From: Halonotius pteroides
GTDB lineage: Archaea; Halobacteriota; Halobacteria; Halobacteriales; Haloferacaceae
Length of the DNA stretch: 64,000 nucleotides
Assembly (NCBI RefSeq): GCF_003605635.1
Contig: NZ_QMDW01000001.1
Coordinates: forward strand, 219,972 to 283,971
Direction: 5' to 3'
In this document: in pieces, positions 1 to 8,285 of the stretch
Layout: the number at the start of each line of letters is the position of its first letter
Position numbering within the stretch: position 1 is the first letter of the stretch
Position numbers and translations under genes: made by a program
The notes under the pieces: model-generated
What the model saw: the letters and a program-made list of their open reading frames with translations, nothing else
The model's database searches: none
What the model was told of the DNA's origin: nothing

Positions 1-1447
1 CGGTCGGGCCGTCCCATTTGCGACCGAGCGCGTCGGTGAAGGCGAAATCGATCTTCGGGCCATAGAACGCACCATCGCCGGCCTCAAGCTCGTAGTCCAT
101 GTTCGCACTTTCGAGGACGCTTTCGAGCTGGGATTCGGCTTGCTCCCAGATCTCGTCGCTGCCGACGGATTTCTCCGGCCGCGTGGCGAGAGCGACCTCG
201 TAGTCAAGATCGAACGTCTCCAGTACGTCGTTGATCATCGCCATGATGTCGTTGACCTCCGATTCGATCTGTTCGGGCCGGACGAACAGGTGGCCGTCGT
301 CGATGGTGAACGCCCAGACGCGGGAGAGCCCCGAAAGTTCGCCGCGTTGTTCCTTGCGATAGACTTTGCCGTTTTCGGCGTAGCGGACGGGCAGATCACG
401 GTACGACCAGGAGTTCTGCTCGAAGATCGTCGCGTGGCCGGGGCAGTTCATCGGTTTGAGGCCGTACTCCTCGTCGTTGACATCGAGCAGGAACATATCG
501 TCAACGTAGTTGTCGTAATGCCCCGACTGCTTCCAGAGTTCCGTACGGAAGAGGTGCGGCGTCTCGACGTACTCGTAGCCGTACTCGTCGTTCATCGACT
601 CGCCGTATGCCTCTAGCTCTCGGAGGATGGTTTTGCCGTTGGGGTGATACAGCGGCAGGCCGGGGCCGGTGACGGTCGGAATCGAGAATAGATCGAGTTC
701 CTGCCCGAGTTTGCGGTGGTCGCGCTCCTTGGCCTCCTCGCGCATCGTGAGGAACGCTTCGAGATCTGATTCGCTCTCGAAAGCGGTGCCGTGAACGCGG
801 GTCAGGGTATCGTTTTCTTCGTCGCCGCGCCAGTACGAAGAGGAGATGTTGAGGAGCTTGAACGCACCGATCTCGCCGGTCGATTCGACGTGCGGCCCCT
901 TGCAGAGGTCCTCGAATTCGGCCTGTTCGTAGAAGGAGATCTCGTCGCTGTCGCTGGCTTCGGCCTCCAGAATATCGAGTTTGTACTCGTTGTCGCTCTC
1001 GTACTTGTCGACGGCCGCCTCGCGGTCGTAGACGACGCGCTCGATATCGTAGTCGGCCTCAACGATCTCCTGCATCTCGTTCTCGATCTCGCGGAGGTCG
1101 TCCTCGTCGAGATCGACGCCCGTGATGTCGTAGTAGAAGCCCTCGTCGGTCCACGGGCCGATGGTGAGTTTGGCGTCGTCGTAGAGCCGCAGCAGGGCCT
1201 GTGCGAAGACGTGGGCCGCCGAGTGCCGCAGCACCGAGAGGTATTCGTCGCTTTGGTCGGTGACGATCTCGACTCGGTCGCCGTCGCTGACGGGGGTTGC
1301 TTTGTCGACTAATTCGCCTTCAATCTTGCCGGCGACGGTGTCGTCGCCGAGGCCGGGGCCGATCTCGTAGGCAACATCCTCCAGCGTCGCTCCTTCGGGC
1401 ACGCCCAGTTCAGAGCCGTCCGGCAGGACGACAGCGATTTCGCTCAT
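1..1447 (-). CDS. thrS: Threonyl-tRNA synthetase, C-terminus beyond window
   Basis: Charges tRNA-Thr with threonine in the cytoplasm. About 482 codons are present; the family is usually about 640 residues, so the end of the catalytic core and the anticodon-binding domain lie outside the window. An N-terminal TGS domain (about residues 1-60) is followed by a bacterial-type N2 editing domain with the HxxxH motif HSAAH at 75-79 and the editing Cys near 182 (LCKGPH). The class II core then begins, including MNCPGH with a zinc-ligand Cys. The start is the ATG at 1447; ACTTATCC on the minus strand (1478-1471), 24-31 bases upstream, fits a leaderless promoter. The editing domain is bacterial in type rather than the archaeal NTD type. 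No neighbour shares its operon in the visible part. Confidence 0.95.
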   Translation of the reverse strand, partial: MSEIAVVLPDGSELGVPEGATLEDVAYEIGPGLGDDTVAGKIEGELVDKATPVSDGDRVEIVTDQSDEYLSVLRHSAAHVFAQALLRLYDDAKLTIGPWTDEGFYYDITGVDLDEDDLREIENEMQEIVEADYDIERVVYDREAAVDKYESDNEYKLDILEAEASDSDEISFYEQAEFEDLCKGPHVESTGEIGAFKLLNISSSYWRGDEENDTLTRVHGTAFESESDLEAFLTMREEAKERDHRKLGQELDLFSIPTVTGPGLPLYHPNGKTILRELEAYGESMNDEYGYEYVETPHLFRTELWKQSGHYDNYVDDMFLLDVNDEEYGLKPMNCPGHATIFEQNSWSYRDLPVRYAENGKVYRKEQRGELSGLSRVWAFTIDDGHLFVRPEQIESEVNDIMAMINDVLETFDLDYEVALATRPEKSVGSDEIWEQAESQLESVLESANMDYELEAGDGAFYGPKIDFAFTDALGRKWDGPT

Positions 1448-1557
1448 GTATTCGGGAAACTGATATGCGGGGATAAGTGTTGTTGGATGCGGTTGTGGAC
1501 AGTGATAGATCGCACCCAACTCCAGTCGGAGGTTCTCCCAGTCCGTTGGCTCAGGAA

Positions 1558-1977
1558 CTACACCGGTTCAGATGACTGTTCGAGAAACGCCGTCGGCGAG
1601 ACAATCTCGATATCACGAAACGCTCCAAGGCCGGTGAGATGTGGGTCGCCGGAAACAATGTATTCCGCCTCGGCTTCGAGCGCGATCTCCAGAAACAGGT
1701 CATCGTCCGGATCGTCGTCGATCACCTGAACTGACTGAGTGGGATCGACAACTGTTGCCTCTTCACGAATCAGTGTGGGATACTGCTCTCGTTCGGCCTC
1801 GGTAAATGGGAGGCGGTCGTAGCCGAGAACACGCTCGAATTCGGCTACCGCCGCGTCGGCCGTGACCATTTCGACATCACCAACGAACGCCACCACGAGA
1901 CAGTCCCATGGCTTGCCCCCGAAGCCGATCGCCGAAACGAGCACGTTCGTATCGAAGATTACTCCGAGCGAGCCCAT
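1558..1977 (-). CDS. PIN-domain ribonuclease, probable toxin
   Basis: A 139-residue protein of the PIN-family toxin group (the COG1569-like class). PIN toxins are Mg-dependent RNases. The acidic active-site set is visible: FDTNVL near residue 9, AEFERVL near 46, the [10 protein letters not shown] stretch near 95, and SGDPHLTGL near 112. It overlaps the end of the upstream gene (1959-2336) by 19 bases on the same strand, as expected for a translationally coupled toxin-antitoxin pair with the antitoxin first. The target RNA cannot be told from sequence. The family is well supported; the toxin role is inferred from the pairing. Confidence 0.8.
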   Translation of the reverse strand: MGSLGVIFDTNVLVSAIGFGGKPWDCLVVAFVGDVEMVTADAAVAEFERVLGYDRLPFTEAEREQYPTLIREEATVVDPTQSVQVIDDDPDDDLFLEIALEAEAEYIVSGDPHLTGLGAFRDIEIVSPTAFLEQSSEPV

Positions 1978-2336
1978 TCGATTGCCTCGTCGACTACGTC
2001 CTTGTCGATCGCTTCGTCCTCGAATCGTTTCTGTGTCTCACTGGCCAACCGAATGAAATGGGCCGTCGACTCCATGTCCTGTAACTGGCTCACGAGCGTC
2101 GCCGTCTCGTGGATGTCGTCGATCTCTTCGGCTACGTCTTCAATGCGTGCTGCCTGCTCTGCGAGTTCGTCGATCTCGTTAAGCTGTTGTCGGAGTTTTT
2201 CGCTCGCTCGGAGGTGTTCGATGAGATTTACGAGCGCGTCGGAATACGTGTCACCCTCACCGGACAGCCCAGTCGTCTCATCGACGACGGTGATTCGATT
2301 TCCGCGTTCGATTTTCCGAATTTCTTTTGTGCTCAT
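1959..2336 (-). CDS. Probable antitoxin, HicB-like fold
   Basis: A 125-residue acidic protein starting MSTKEIRKIERGN at the ATG 2336; an in-frame extension upstream exists but has no supporting signal. The N-terminal stretch ending in GDTYSDALVNLIEHL resembles the partial RNase-H-like fold of HicB antitoxins. The middle is a predicted long helical or coiled region rich in Glu and Asp, and the C-terminus ([12 protein letters not shown]) is helical and would be the toxin-binding part. It overlaps the PIN gene downstream. Expected role: neutralising the PIN protein and repressing its own promoter. The HicB resemblance is by eye. Confidence 0.65.
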   Translation of the reverse strand: MSTKEIRKIERGNRITVVDETTGLSGEGDTYSDALVNLIEHLRASEKLRQQLNEIDELAEQAARIEDVAEEIDDIHETATLVSQLQDMESTAHFIRLASETQKRFEDEAIDKDVVDEAIEWARSE

Positions 2337-2450
2337 TGGTAGGGCTGAATCGTCGTTCCGCCGAACGAGACTCACCGTACCTAGCGGTTCGACTGATAAC
2401 AGTTTTACTGTGCTGGACGTTGACTGGGGCGGCCCAACACACTACTAAGC

Positions 2451-3893
2451 GTGTTCAGACCAATAGTATGGAACGTGCCATCAACCACTGACCTCGCTGT
2501 CATCGGTGCCGGCCCGGGCGGCTACACCGCAGCCATCCGCGGCGCACAGAAGGGACTGGATGTCGTCCTCGTCGAACGCGAAACCGTCGGCGGCGTCTGT
2601 CTCAACCACGGCTGTATCCCCGCAAAGGCGTTGATCCACGCCGCCGGCTTCCAGAAGGATATCGACCACTGGAACGCCCTCGGCATCGAGACCGGCCCGG
2701 TCGACGTCGACTACGACGCTATCCAAAACTGGAAGGATAGCGTGGTCGACACACTTGATCAGCAGGTGCTCGATAGTCTTGATCACCACGGCGTCGAGTT
2801 GATCGAGGGTACCGCTCGCTTCGCCGATTCAGATACCCTTCACGTCGACAGCGACGGTCAAAACACTGACACCAGCAACGATTCCCGAACCATCGACTTC
2901 GAGACGGCGATTATCGCCACCGGCTCCGATCCCATCGAGATTCCTGGCCTCGAATACGAGCAAGATGGCGTTATCTCCTCCCGAGAGATTCTGCAGGTCG
3001 ACGAGGTGCCCGACGAGATCGTCGTCGTTGGCGGCGGCTACATCGGGATGGAAGCGGTCACCAAGTTCACCAAGTTCGGCGCACGCGTCAAGATCGTCGA
3101 GGCACTTGACCGCGTGCTCACCCAGTTCGAGCCGGAGATCGTCGATTCGATCCAGGAGACCAGCGAGATGTACGACGACGAGATTTATACCTCCACACTG
3201 GCTCAAGGCATCGAATACGACAACGGAACACCTGTGCTCGTCGCCGAACAGGACGACGAGGAAATCCGGCTCTCAGGCGACTACATCGTTGTCGCCGCCG
3301 GCCGGAAGCCGAACGCGGCGTACAAGCGGCTGAGGCTGGATACGACCGGTGTCGAACGTACCGAGGACGGCTTCATCGAGGTCGACGACCAGCTTCGGAC
3401 GGCTGACGACGACATCATGGCTATCGGTGACGCCGCCGGCCCGCCGTATCTGGCACACGTCGCCGCCCACGAGGGGAAGGTCGCCGCCGCGGTCGCCGCC
3501 GGCGAGGAGCGCGCTGTCGACACGGAGTATATGCCGACAGTCATGTACACCGACCCGGAGGTCGCCACCGTCGGCCTCTCGGAGGCCGAGGCCACCGAGC
3601 AGCACAACGACGTGCTGGTCGGTCGTGTATCGATGGCAACATCCGGGCGCGCGCTGACGACCGACAAAACGTCGGGCTACCTCAAGCTCATCGCCGATGG
3701 TGACGAACAACTGCTGGGTGTGCGGATCGTCGGTGCACGTGCCTCCGATACGATCGCCGAGGCAACGTTAGCCCTCAAAATGGGTGCCTCACTTGATGAT
3801 CTCGCAACAACGATGCACGCCCATCCGACATTCCCCGAAACACTCGTCGAGGCCGCCGAGGCGGCACGCGGCGAAGCGATCCACGCTCGCTGA
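2451..3893 (+). CDS. lpdA: Dihydrolipoyl dehydrogenase
   Basis: An FAD-dependent disulfide oxidoreductase that reoxidises dihydrolipoamide of 2-oxoacid dehydrogenase complexes with NAD+. Up to 480 residues, the usual length. The FAD Rossmann motif GAGPGGYTAA lies near the N-terminus, the redox-active disulfide is in GGVCLNHGCIPAK, the NAD motif GGGYIGMEA is central, and the dimer-interface His-Glu pair is in HAHPTFPE near the C-terminus. The start is either GTG 2451 or GTG 2475; a TTTTA box near 2401-2406 favours GTG 2451 with a short leader. An ATG at 2468 is out of frame. No E1 or E2 subunit gene is adjacent, so its partner complex is encoded elsewhere. Confidence 0.93.
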   Translation: MFRPIVWNVPSTTDLAVIGAGPGGYTAAIRGAQKGLDVVLVERETVGGVCLNHGCIPAKALIHAAGFQKDIDHWNALGIETGPVDVDYDAIQNWKDSVVDTLDQQVLDSLDHHGVELIEGTARFADSDTLHVDSDGQNTDTSNDSRTIDFETAIIATGSDPIEIPGLEYEQDGVISSREILQVDEVPDEIVVVGGGYIGMEAVTKFTKFGARVKIVEALDRVLTQFEPEIVDSIQETSEMYDDEIYTSTLAQGIEYDNGTPVLVAEQDDEEIRLSGDYIVVAAGRKPNAAYKRLRLDTTGVERTEDGFIEVDDQLRTADDDIMAIGDAAGPPYLAHVAAHEGKVAAAVAAGEERAVDTEYMPTVMYTDPEVATVGLSEAEATEQHNDVLVGRVSMATSGRALTTDKTSGYLKLIADGDEQLLGVRIVGARASDTIAEATLALKMGASLDDLATTMHAHPTFPETLVEAAEAARGEAIHAR

Positions 3894-4253
3894 GTCACCC
3901 GTCGCTGGTGACCTTACCGACTTGGGTAGGTGATACTGGCTGAGTTGGCACTGTTGCAACGACACAAACCAGGGTGAGGTCAGAAGGCCTCCGGAGCACC
4001 CAGCAACCGATCTGAAGAGCCATCAGCGGTACTGCCAAACAGGGAATCAATCAGTCACATCTCACCACCGAACCGGCACAAAATACGGTGTATGTGAGCG
4101 AGACACACGAATACGTCGACAGTCGAAACAGGTAGTCGATCTCAGCGGCGCAGTTGATCATGATCGATCACGTCGAACCGGTGTGGACGCCTGAAACCCG
4201 GAAAACCAGCGGTTTTGTTGTATAGCGCGGTTCGACGAACGACGTAGCCCACA
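3894..4253. other. Intergenic stretch without a recognised gene
   Basis: About 360 bases between lpdA and the small winged-helix gene. I see no convincing coding frame, tRNA or repeat. Short frames on both strands near 4142-4400 are shadows of the winged-helix gene region and lack family features. The stretch has lower coding character, and its right edge holds the promoter of the next gene. Confidence 0.5.
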
Positions 4254-4260
4254 TTTATAA
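4254..4260 (+). promoter_or_regulatory. TATA box of the winged-helix gene
   Basis: TTTATAA lies 23-29 bases before the ATG at 4283, the spacing expected for a leaderless archaeal transcript. Confidence 0.65.
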
Positions 4261-4282
4261 TTGTCGAAGCTAAGGGGTAGAT

Positions 4283-4501
4283 ATGATCGCAGAGACGGCG
4301 TCGCAGATCGCGTTGCCGGGCGAACTCGAATCGCCCCGAGCGAAGCTCGTGTATCTGTTCCTGTCGATGAACGGTACCGTGACAATCAACGAACTCCAAA
4401 ATGGCCTCGATATGAAGAAAATATCACTGTACAGCGTGCTCAAATGTCTCGAAAAAGAGGATCTCATCTCAAAGAACGGCGATAGCTACGCGTTGGCCTG
4501 A
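4283..4501 (+). CDS. Small winged-helix DNA-binding protein
   Basis: A 72-residue protein that is almost entirely one winged helix-turn-helix. The MarR/TrmB-like pattern is PRAKLVYLFLSMNGTVTI, then a recognition helix around KKISLYSVLKCLEKEDL, then a wing (ISKNGDSYAL). No ligand domain is present. The gene stands alone and appears leaderless, with a TATA box 23-29 bases upstream. Its regulon is unknown. Single-domain regulators of this size are common in haloarchaea. Confidence 0.7.
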   Translation: MIAETASQIALPGELESPRAKLVYLFLSMNGTVTINELQNGLDMKKISLYSVLKCLEKEDLISKNGDSYALA

Positions 4502-4606
4502 TCGTCGGCAACAAGAAGTAAAACCCTGCCTATATTGTGGTTTCGGTCTCTCGCTCCCGCTGTTACTCTCGTTTAGCTTCGTCCTGAGTTGCGATCGTCG
4601 ACAATC

Positions 4607-4954
4607 GGCTCGCCTGGATCCAAACTTCGGTCGCTTTGCTCACTTTGTTGTGCCGCTCTCTGCTTCGAACCTGCGCTCACAAAAAATCAACCACGATTCA
4701 CGTCGTTCACAGAGTTGAGTGGGCTCGCCTGGATTCGAACCAGAACCCGACATGCTCGCTCCGCTGTGCGTGTTGGGTAAGGCTGCGAATCCGCGCTCGC
4801 AGTGGCTAAAATACTACTCACGTCGTTCGCAGAATTGAGTGGGCTCGCCCGGATTCGAACCTCGGTCGCTCCGCTCACGGTGTTCGCGTCGCTCCCTGCT
4901 TCGAATCCGCGTTCACGAGAAATCAAACACAACTCGCTTCACTCGTCAGTTTGA
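4607..4954 (-). repeat. Three degraded copies of the tRNA-Pro 3' end in tandem
   Basis: The acceptor/T-arm 3' end of the tRNA-Pro gene recurs starting at 4607 (most diverged), 4721 and 4841, before the genuine copy at 4956. Units are about 114-120 bases. Each unit also carries a reversed T-loop-like word (TTCGAATCC or a variant, near 4663, 4784 and 4899) able to pair with the first, and the sequence CACGTCGTTC before copies 2 and 3. This fills the 450-base gap between the winged-helix gene and the tRNA. It most likely records repeated recombination or integration at the tRNA 3' end. Frames through it translate to tRNA-derived nonsense. Confidence 0.75.
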
Positions 4955-5028
4955 TGGGCTCGCCCGGATTCGAACCGGGGTCACGGGCACCCAAGGCCCG
5001 AAGTATGGCCAAGCTAACCCACGAGCCC
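4955..5028 (-). tRNA. tRNA-Pro (anticodon UGG)
   Basis: The minus strand folds as a standard tRNA: acceptor GGGCTCG pairs with CGAGCCC followed by discriminator A. The anticodon stem CGGGC/GCCCG encloses CTTGGGT, giving anticodon TGG. The T stem CCCGG/CCGGG encloses TTCGAAT. The D stem is weak (one U-U mismatch). No CCA is encoded and no intron is present. Confidence 0.95.
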
Positions 5029-5073
5029 GCGGCTTACGATACCGGGGTCGTGGTGTAAAGCGTTTCGTTTGGC

Positions 5074-6309
5074 TCACCGAACGGTGCAGTCGTCGCCGAC
5101 GCCGGGCGCGCTGGCGTCAACCCCCTCCGCACGCAGTTCCGCGGCAAATTCCCCACAGGTATCGCCGTGGTTGACGAGCACTGTCGCCTCCTCGTAGGCA
5201 GCAAGGAACGATCGCAGCCCATCGCGGTCGGCGTGAGCAGAAAAATCAAAGAGGGCTGTTTGGGCGGCAACCGGCCGAACGCCACCGTTGAGCTCACATC
5301 GGCCCGTCTCAAGCAGTTCCCGTCCCGGCGTCCCCTCGACCTGATAGCCGGTCAGCGAGATCCGGTTGGTCGGATCAGTTCGAATCTCCGGAATGTAGGT
5401 CATCGCCGGCCCACCGGAAAGCATCCCACTGGTGGTGATGATAACGGTGTTTTTTGCGGCGATCCGCTTGCGCTGGCCGTCCCGACCGGTGACAGTGCGC
5501 GCGTGGCTGGCGGCGCGATCAAGCGCGTCGGCGTCCCGCAAAAAGGCAGGATGTTCCCGGAGCATGTCGAGAACCTCAACCCCCATCCCGTCGACATAGC
5601 AGTCGATGTCGTGGGCGGCACAGACCATGAGCAACTCCTGTGTGCGCCCGATCCCAAAGGCCGGAACGACGACGGTGCCACCCTCCCACAGCGTCGTCCG
5701 CGTCGTCTCTGCGAAGCGGGCTTCGACCGACTGGCGGTTCTCGTGGGTCACGTCTGCGTAAGTTGATTCACAGATAACAACATCCGCCGCAGGTCGCGCT
5801 GTCGATCCCGACAACAGCCTAGTGTCGTCGGTGTGAAAATCCGCGGTGTACAGCAGCCGTGTGTCGCCGTCGTCGACAAGAACGTGCGCGCTGCCGGGGA
5901 TGTGGCCGGCGTCGTAGAAGGTAATCTCGTGGCCTGCCGCCTCGAAAGATTCGCGGTAGCCGTGTCGACACTCAACTTCCCCGAGGCGTGCGACGTGCGT
6001 TTGAGTAAAGGGACACTGCATCGTGCCGCCATGGAGTTTGAGCGTATCGCGGGCAAGCGTTCGGGTCAGTGCCGCGGTCGGCGGCGTCCAGTGGATCTCG
6101 GGGCGGCGATCACCGGAGAGCAGCGTCGGCACCGCGCCGGCGTGGTCGAGATGACCGTGTGAGACAACGACAGCCTCGGGCGCAACGTCACCGACGGGGT
6201 ACTGCATCGGCGTCGCCGACTGAACCCCGTAATCAAGCAGCAGGCGGTCGTTGACGAGGATCGCACTGCGGCCGACCTCGCCGGCTCCGCCGAGAAACTG
6301 TACATCCAT
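5074..6309 (-). CDS. Beta-CASP metallo-beta-lactamase-fold ribonuclease
   Basis: A 411-residue member of the archaeal CPSF/RNase-J superfamily, zinc-dependent nucleases acting in mRNA 3'-end processing or RNA decay. Seen: the metal motif HGHLDHAG, GHIPGSAH, the beta-CASP insert with VVVPAFGIGRTQELL, and the C-terminal FSAHADRDGL. There are no KH domains before the core, so it resembles the short aCPSF2-like group more than full aCPSF1. The ATG at 6309 (MDVQFLGG) is preferred to an upstream TTG. It ends 46 bases before the tRNA-Pro gene on the same strand. Endo- versus exonuclease activity cannot be decided from sequence. Confidence 0.85.
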   Translation of the reverse strand: MDVQFLGGAGEVGRSAILVNDRLLLDYGVQSATPMQYPVGDVAPEAVVVSHGHLDHAGAVPTLLSGDRRPEIHWTPPTAALTRTLARDTLKLHGGTMQCPFTQTHVARLGEVECRHGYRESFEAAGHEITFYDAGHIPGSAHVLVDDGDTRLLYTADFHTDDTRLLSGSTARPAADVVICESTYADVTHENRQSVEARFAETTRTTLWEGGTVVVPAFGIGRTQELLMVCAAHDIDCYVDGMGVEVLDMLREHPAFLRDADALDRAASHARTVTGRDGQRKRIAAKNTVIITTSGMLSGGPAMTYIPEIRTDPTNRISLTGYQVEGTPGRELLETGRCELNGGVRPVAAQTALFDFSAHADRDGLRSFLAAYEEATVLVNHGDTCGEFAAELRAEGVDASAPGVGDDCTVR

Positions 6310-6360
6310 TAGCAACTGGTTGTTGCTGGCGACGGTTTCATCCGTCGATCCGCGATCGCG

Positions 6361-6654
6361 TTACGTGCCGGGTGCTGGATCGTCTGTGCTCGCTTGAACG
6401 GTGAACTGCTGGTAGCCACCGTAGGCGAGGTCGAGTGCACCCAGCCACCAGTTCCAGCGGTCAACGAGATCCGCACCGTCGGGAGCGTCCTGCAGGTTGT
6501 CGACGATGTCGTCGACGGTGAGGGCAACGCCGCGATCAGCGTTCGGCTTGCCGACAGCGGCGAGGTCGGTTGCTTGGCGGACGACGACGCGACGGTCGGC
6601 TGTTGTGCTATCGAAGGCCGCTCGCAGGGCGTCGTCGAGATGAGTCGCGTCCAC
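6361..6654 (-). CDS. Conserved haloarchaeal protein of unknown function
   Basis: A 97-residue acidic protein starting at GTG 6654. It has no signal or membrane segment. The segment LVDRWNWWLGALDLAYGGY is rich in aromatics and looks like the conserved heart of the family; the N-terminal half is a predicted helical region with an aspartate-rich turn. It lies between dihydroorotase and the beta-CASP nuclease, all on the minus strand, but 50-70-base gaps leave an operon uncertain. I do not recognise a function. Confidence 0.6.
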   Translation of the reverse strand: MDATHLDDALRAAFDSTTADRRVVVRQATDLAAVGKPNADRGVALTVDDIVDNLQDAPDGADLVDRWNWWLGALDLAYGGYQQFTVQASTDDPAPGT

Positions 6655-6720
6655 AGTTGATCAACGGGCGCAGTGTATATGAGTCCAGTGGCCGCCCCAC
6701 GGCTGGTGGAGCGTAACCCC

Positions 6721-8049
6721 TCAGGCGCGGACATTTTCGCCGTCGATATCGCTGAACTGCTCGTCGTCGCCGCCGCGGCCACGTCCACCGGCCGGCGTGC
6801 GCTCATAGACGACCTGACCGCGAACCATCGTGAGTTCCGGGAAGACGCCCTGCCGGCCCGCAAACGGTGTCCACTCGCATCTGCTGTGCGTGTCGTCGCC
6901 GCGGATCGCTCGGGGGTCGTCAGGGTCGACGAGCACGAGGTCGGCGTCGTAGCCGGGGGCGATCCGCCCCTTCGATTCCAGATCGAAGATCTCAGCCGGG
7001 TTGTGAGCCACGAGGTCGACGACGCGCTCGTAGGTGAACTCTCCTTTGCGAGCCGATTCCAACAGCAGCGGCAGCATCGTCTCGACGCCGGGGACGCCGC
7101 TGGGGGCGTCCCACAGGCCAGCATTCTTCTCTTCGCGCGTGTGTGGCGCGTGATCGGTTGCAACGATGTCGACGGTGCCGTCGGCGACGCGCTCAAACAC
7201 GGCCCGGCGGCGATTTTCGCTCCGGAGCGGCGGGTTCATCCGGCCGTGGGTGCCGAGCTCGTCGAGATCCGCACGGGAGAGATAGAGATGATGTGGACAG
7301 ACCTCACAGGTCGCGCCGCCGTCGACCGCGGCATCGATCCCCTCCGGCGTCGACGTATGGGCGATGTGGATATCAGCACCCGTTTCCTGACCCACGTCGG
7401 TTGCATAGTCGACGGCCGCCGCCTCGGCCGCTGCTGTGCGGTAGGCACTCCAGAGGTCGGCGTTGGCAGCTCGTCCCGGCCCACCGGCGTCGCCATCGCG
7501 GGCGGCGGCGTCGAAGCGGGTTTCATCCTCAGCGTGAACGGTGACGGTTACCCCCTCGTCGACGGCACGGTCGACGGCGTCAGCGAAGTCATCAGAAGCG
7601 ACGCCCATATCACCGGTCGAATCCGCGAGGAAGACCTCACCAAGCGCACAGAGCGGGCGGTCGAACAGCGAGTCAGGCTCCCAGTCGCCGGTGACGCCGC
7701 CGTTGATCCCATAATCGATACAGGCCTGCTCGGCGACTGTGGCCTTAGCGTCGAAACCCTCGCCGGTCGTCGTCGGTGGCGACGTGTTCGGCATGTCGAT
7801 GACGGTGGTCACGCCGCCGGCAGCCGCACTCCGGGTGCCGGTTGTCCATGTTTCCTTATGTTGGTATCCGGGCTCACGGAAGTGGACGTGGGCGTCGATT
7901 GCACCCGGCAAAAGCAGGTTGCCGGCGGCGTCGATCACCGACTCGTTGGGGGCTGGATCAAGCGCGGCGTCAACCGCGGCGATCTGTTCGCCGTCGATAC
8001 GGCAGTCGACGGTGTGACCATCAACGAGTTCGGCGTTCGTGAGGAGCAT
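6721..8049 (-). CDS. pyrC: Dihydroorotase
   Basis: A zinc amidohydrolase that cyclises N-carbamoyl-L-aspartate to dihydroorotate, the third step of pyrimidine synthesis. It has 442 residues from the ATG at 8049 (MLLTNAELVDGH). The metal motif DAHVHFREPG, the substrate motif DMPNTSP, the region CPHHLYL and the catalytic-Asp motif ATDHAPHT are all intact, placing it in the class I (allB/pyrC-like) group. Allantoinase is the main alternative; FREPGYQHKE with CPHHL favours dihydroorotase. No other pyr gene is in the window. CDC48 diverges upstream. Confidence 0.88.
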   Translation of the reverse strand: MLLTNAELVDGHTVDCRIDGEQIAAVDAALDPAPNESVIDAAGNLLLPGAIDAHVHFREPGYQHKETWTTGTRSAAAGGVTTVIDMPNTSPPTTTGEGFDAKATVAEQACIDYGINGGVTGDWEPDSLFDRPLCALGEVFLADSTGDMGVASDDFADAVDRAVDEGVTVTVHAEDETRFDAAARDGDAGGPGRAANADLWSAYRTAAAEAAAVDYATDVGQETGADIHIAHTSTPEGIDAAVDGGATCEVCPHHLYLSRADLDELGTHGRMNPPLRSENRRRAVFERVADGTVDIVATDHAPHTREEKNAGLWDAPSGVPGVETMLPLLLESARKGEFTYERVVDLVAHNPAEIFDLESKGRIAPGYDADLVLVDPDDPRAIRGDDTHSRCEWTPFAGRQGVFPELTMVRGQVVYERTPAGGRGRGGDDEQFSDIDGENVRA

Positions 8050-8285
8050 GCTGTGGGCTGTGGGTGGGAGGCTCCTAAGTGTCGCGGATGGCGCGGTCGC
8101 AATACGGCCGCAGCCGGTAGGGATTTCTGTGCGGAGCCACTCGTTTGGTATACTGTGACAGGACACGACACACGAGCGACCGACAGGTCGCCAGCAGGGG
8201 CGGCGGTCTGTGGGCGATCACCCCGGGTAGCAACAGGCTTATCAGCCGACCGAACCGACAATCTGGTAATTACTGAGAGACAATC

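Noticed and set aside
4687..4932. An 81-codon minus-strand frame across the tRNA-like repeats
   Set aside because: Its sequence is translated tRNA T-arm and linker repeats; such frames are common false genes beside tRNAs.
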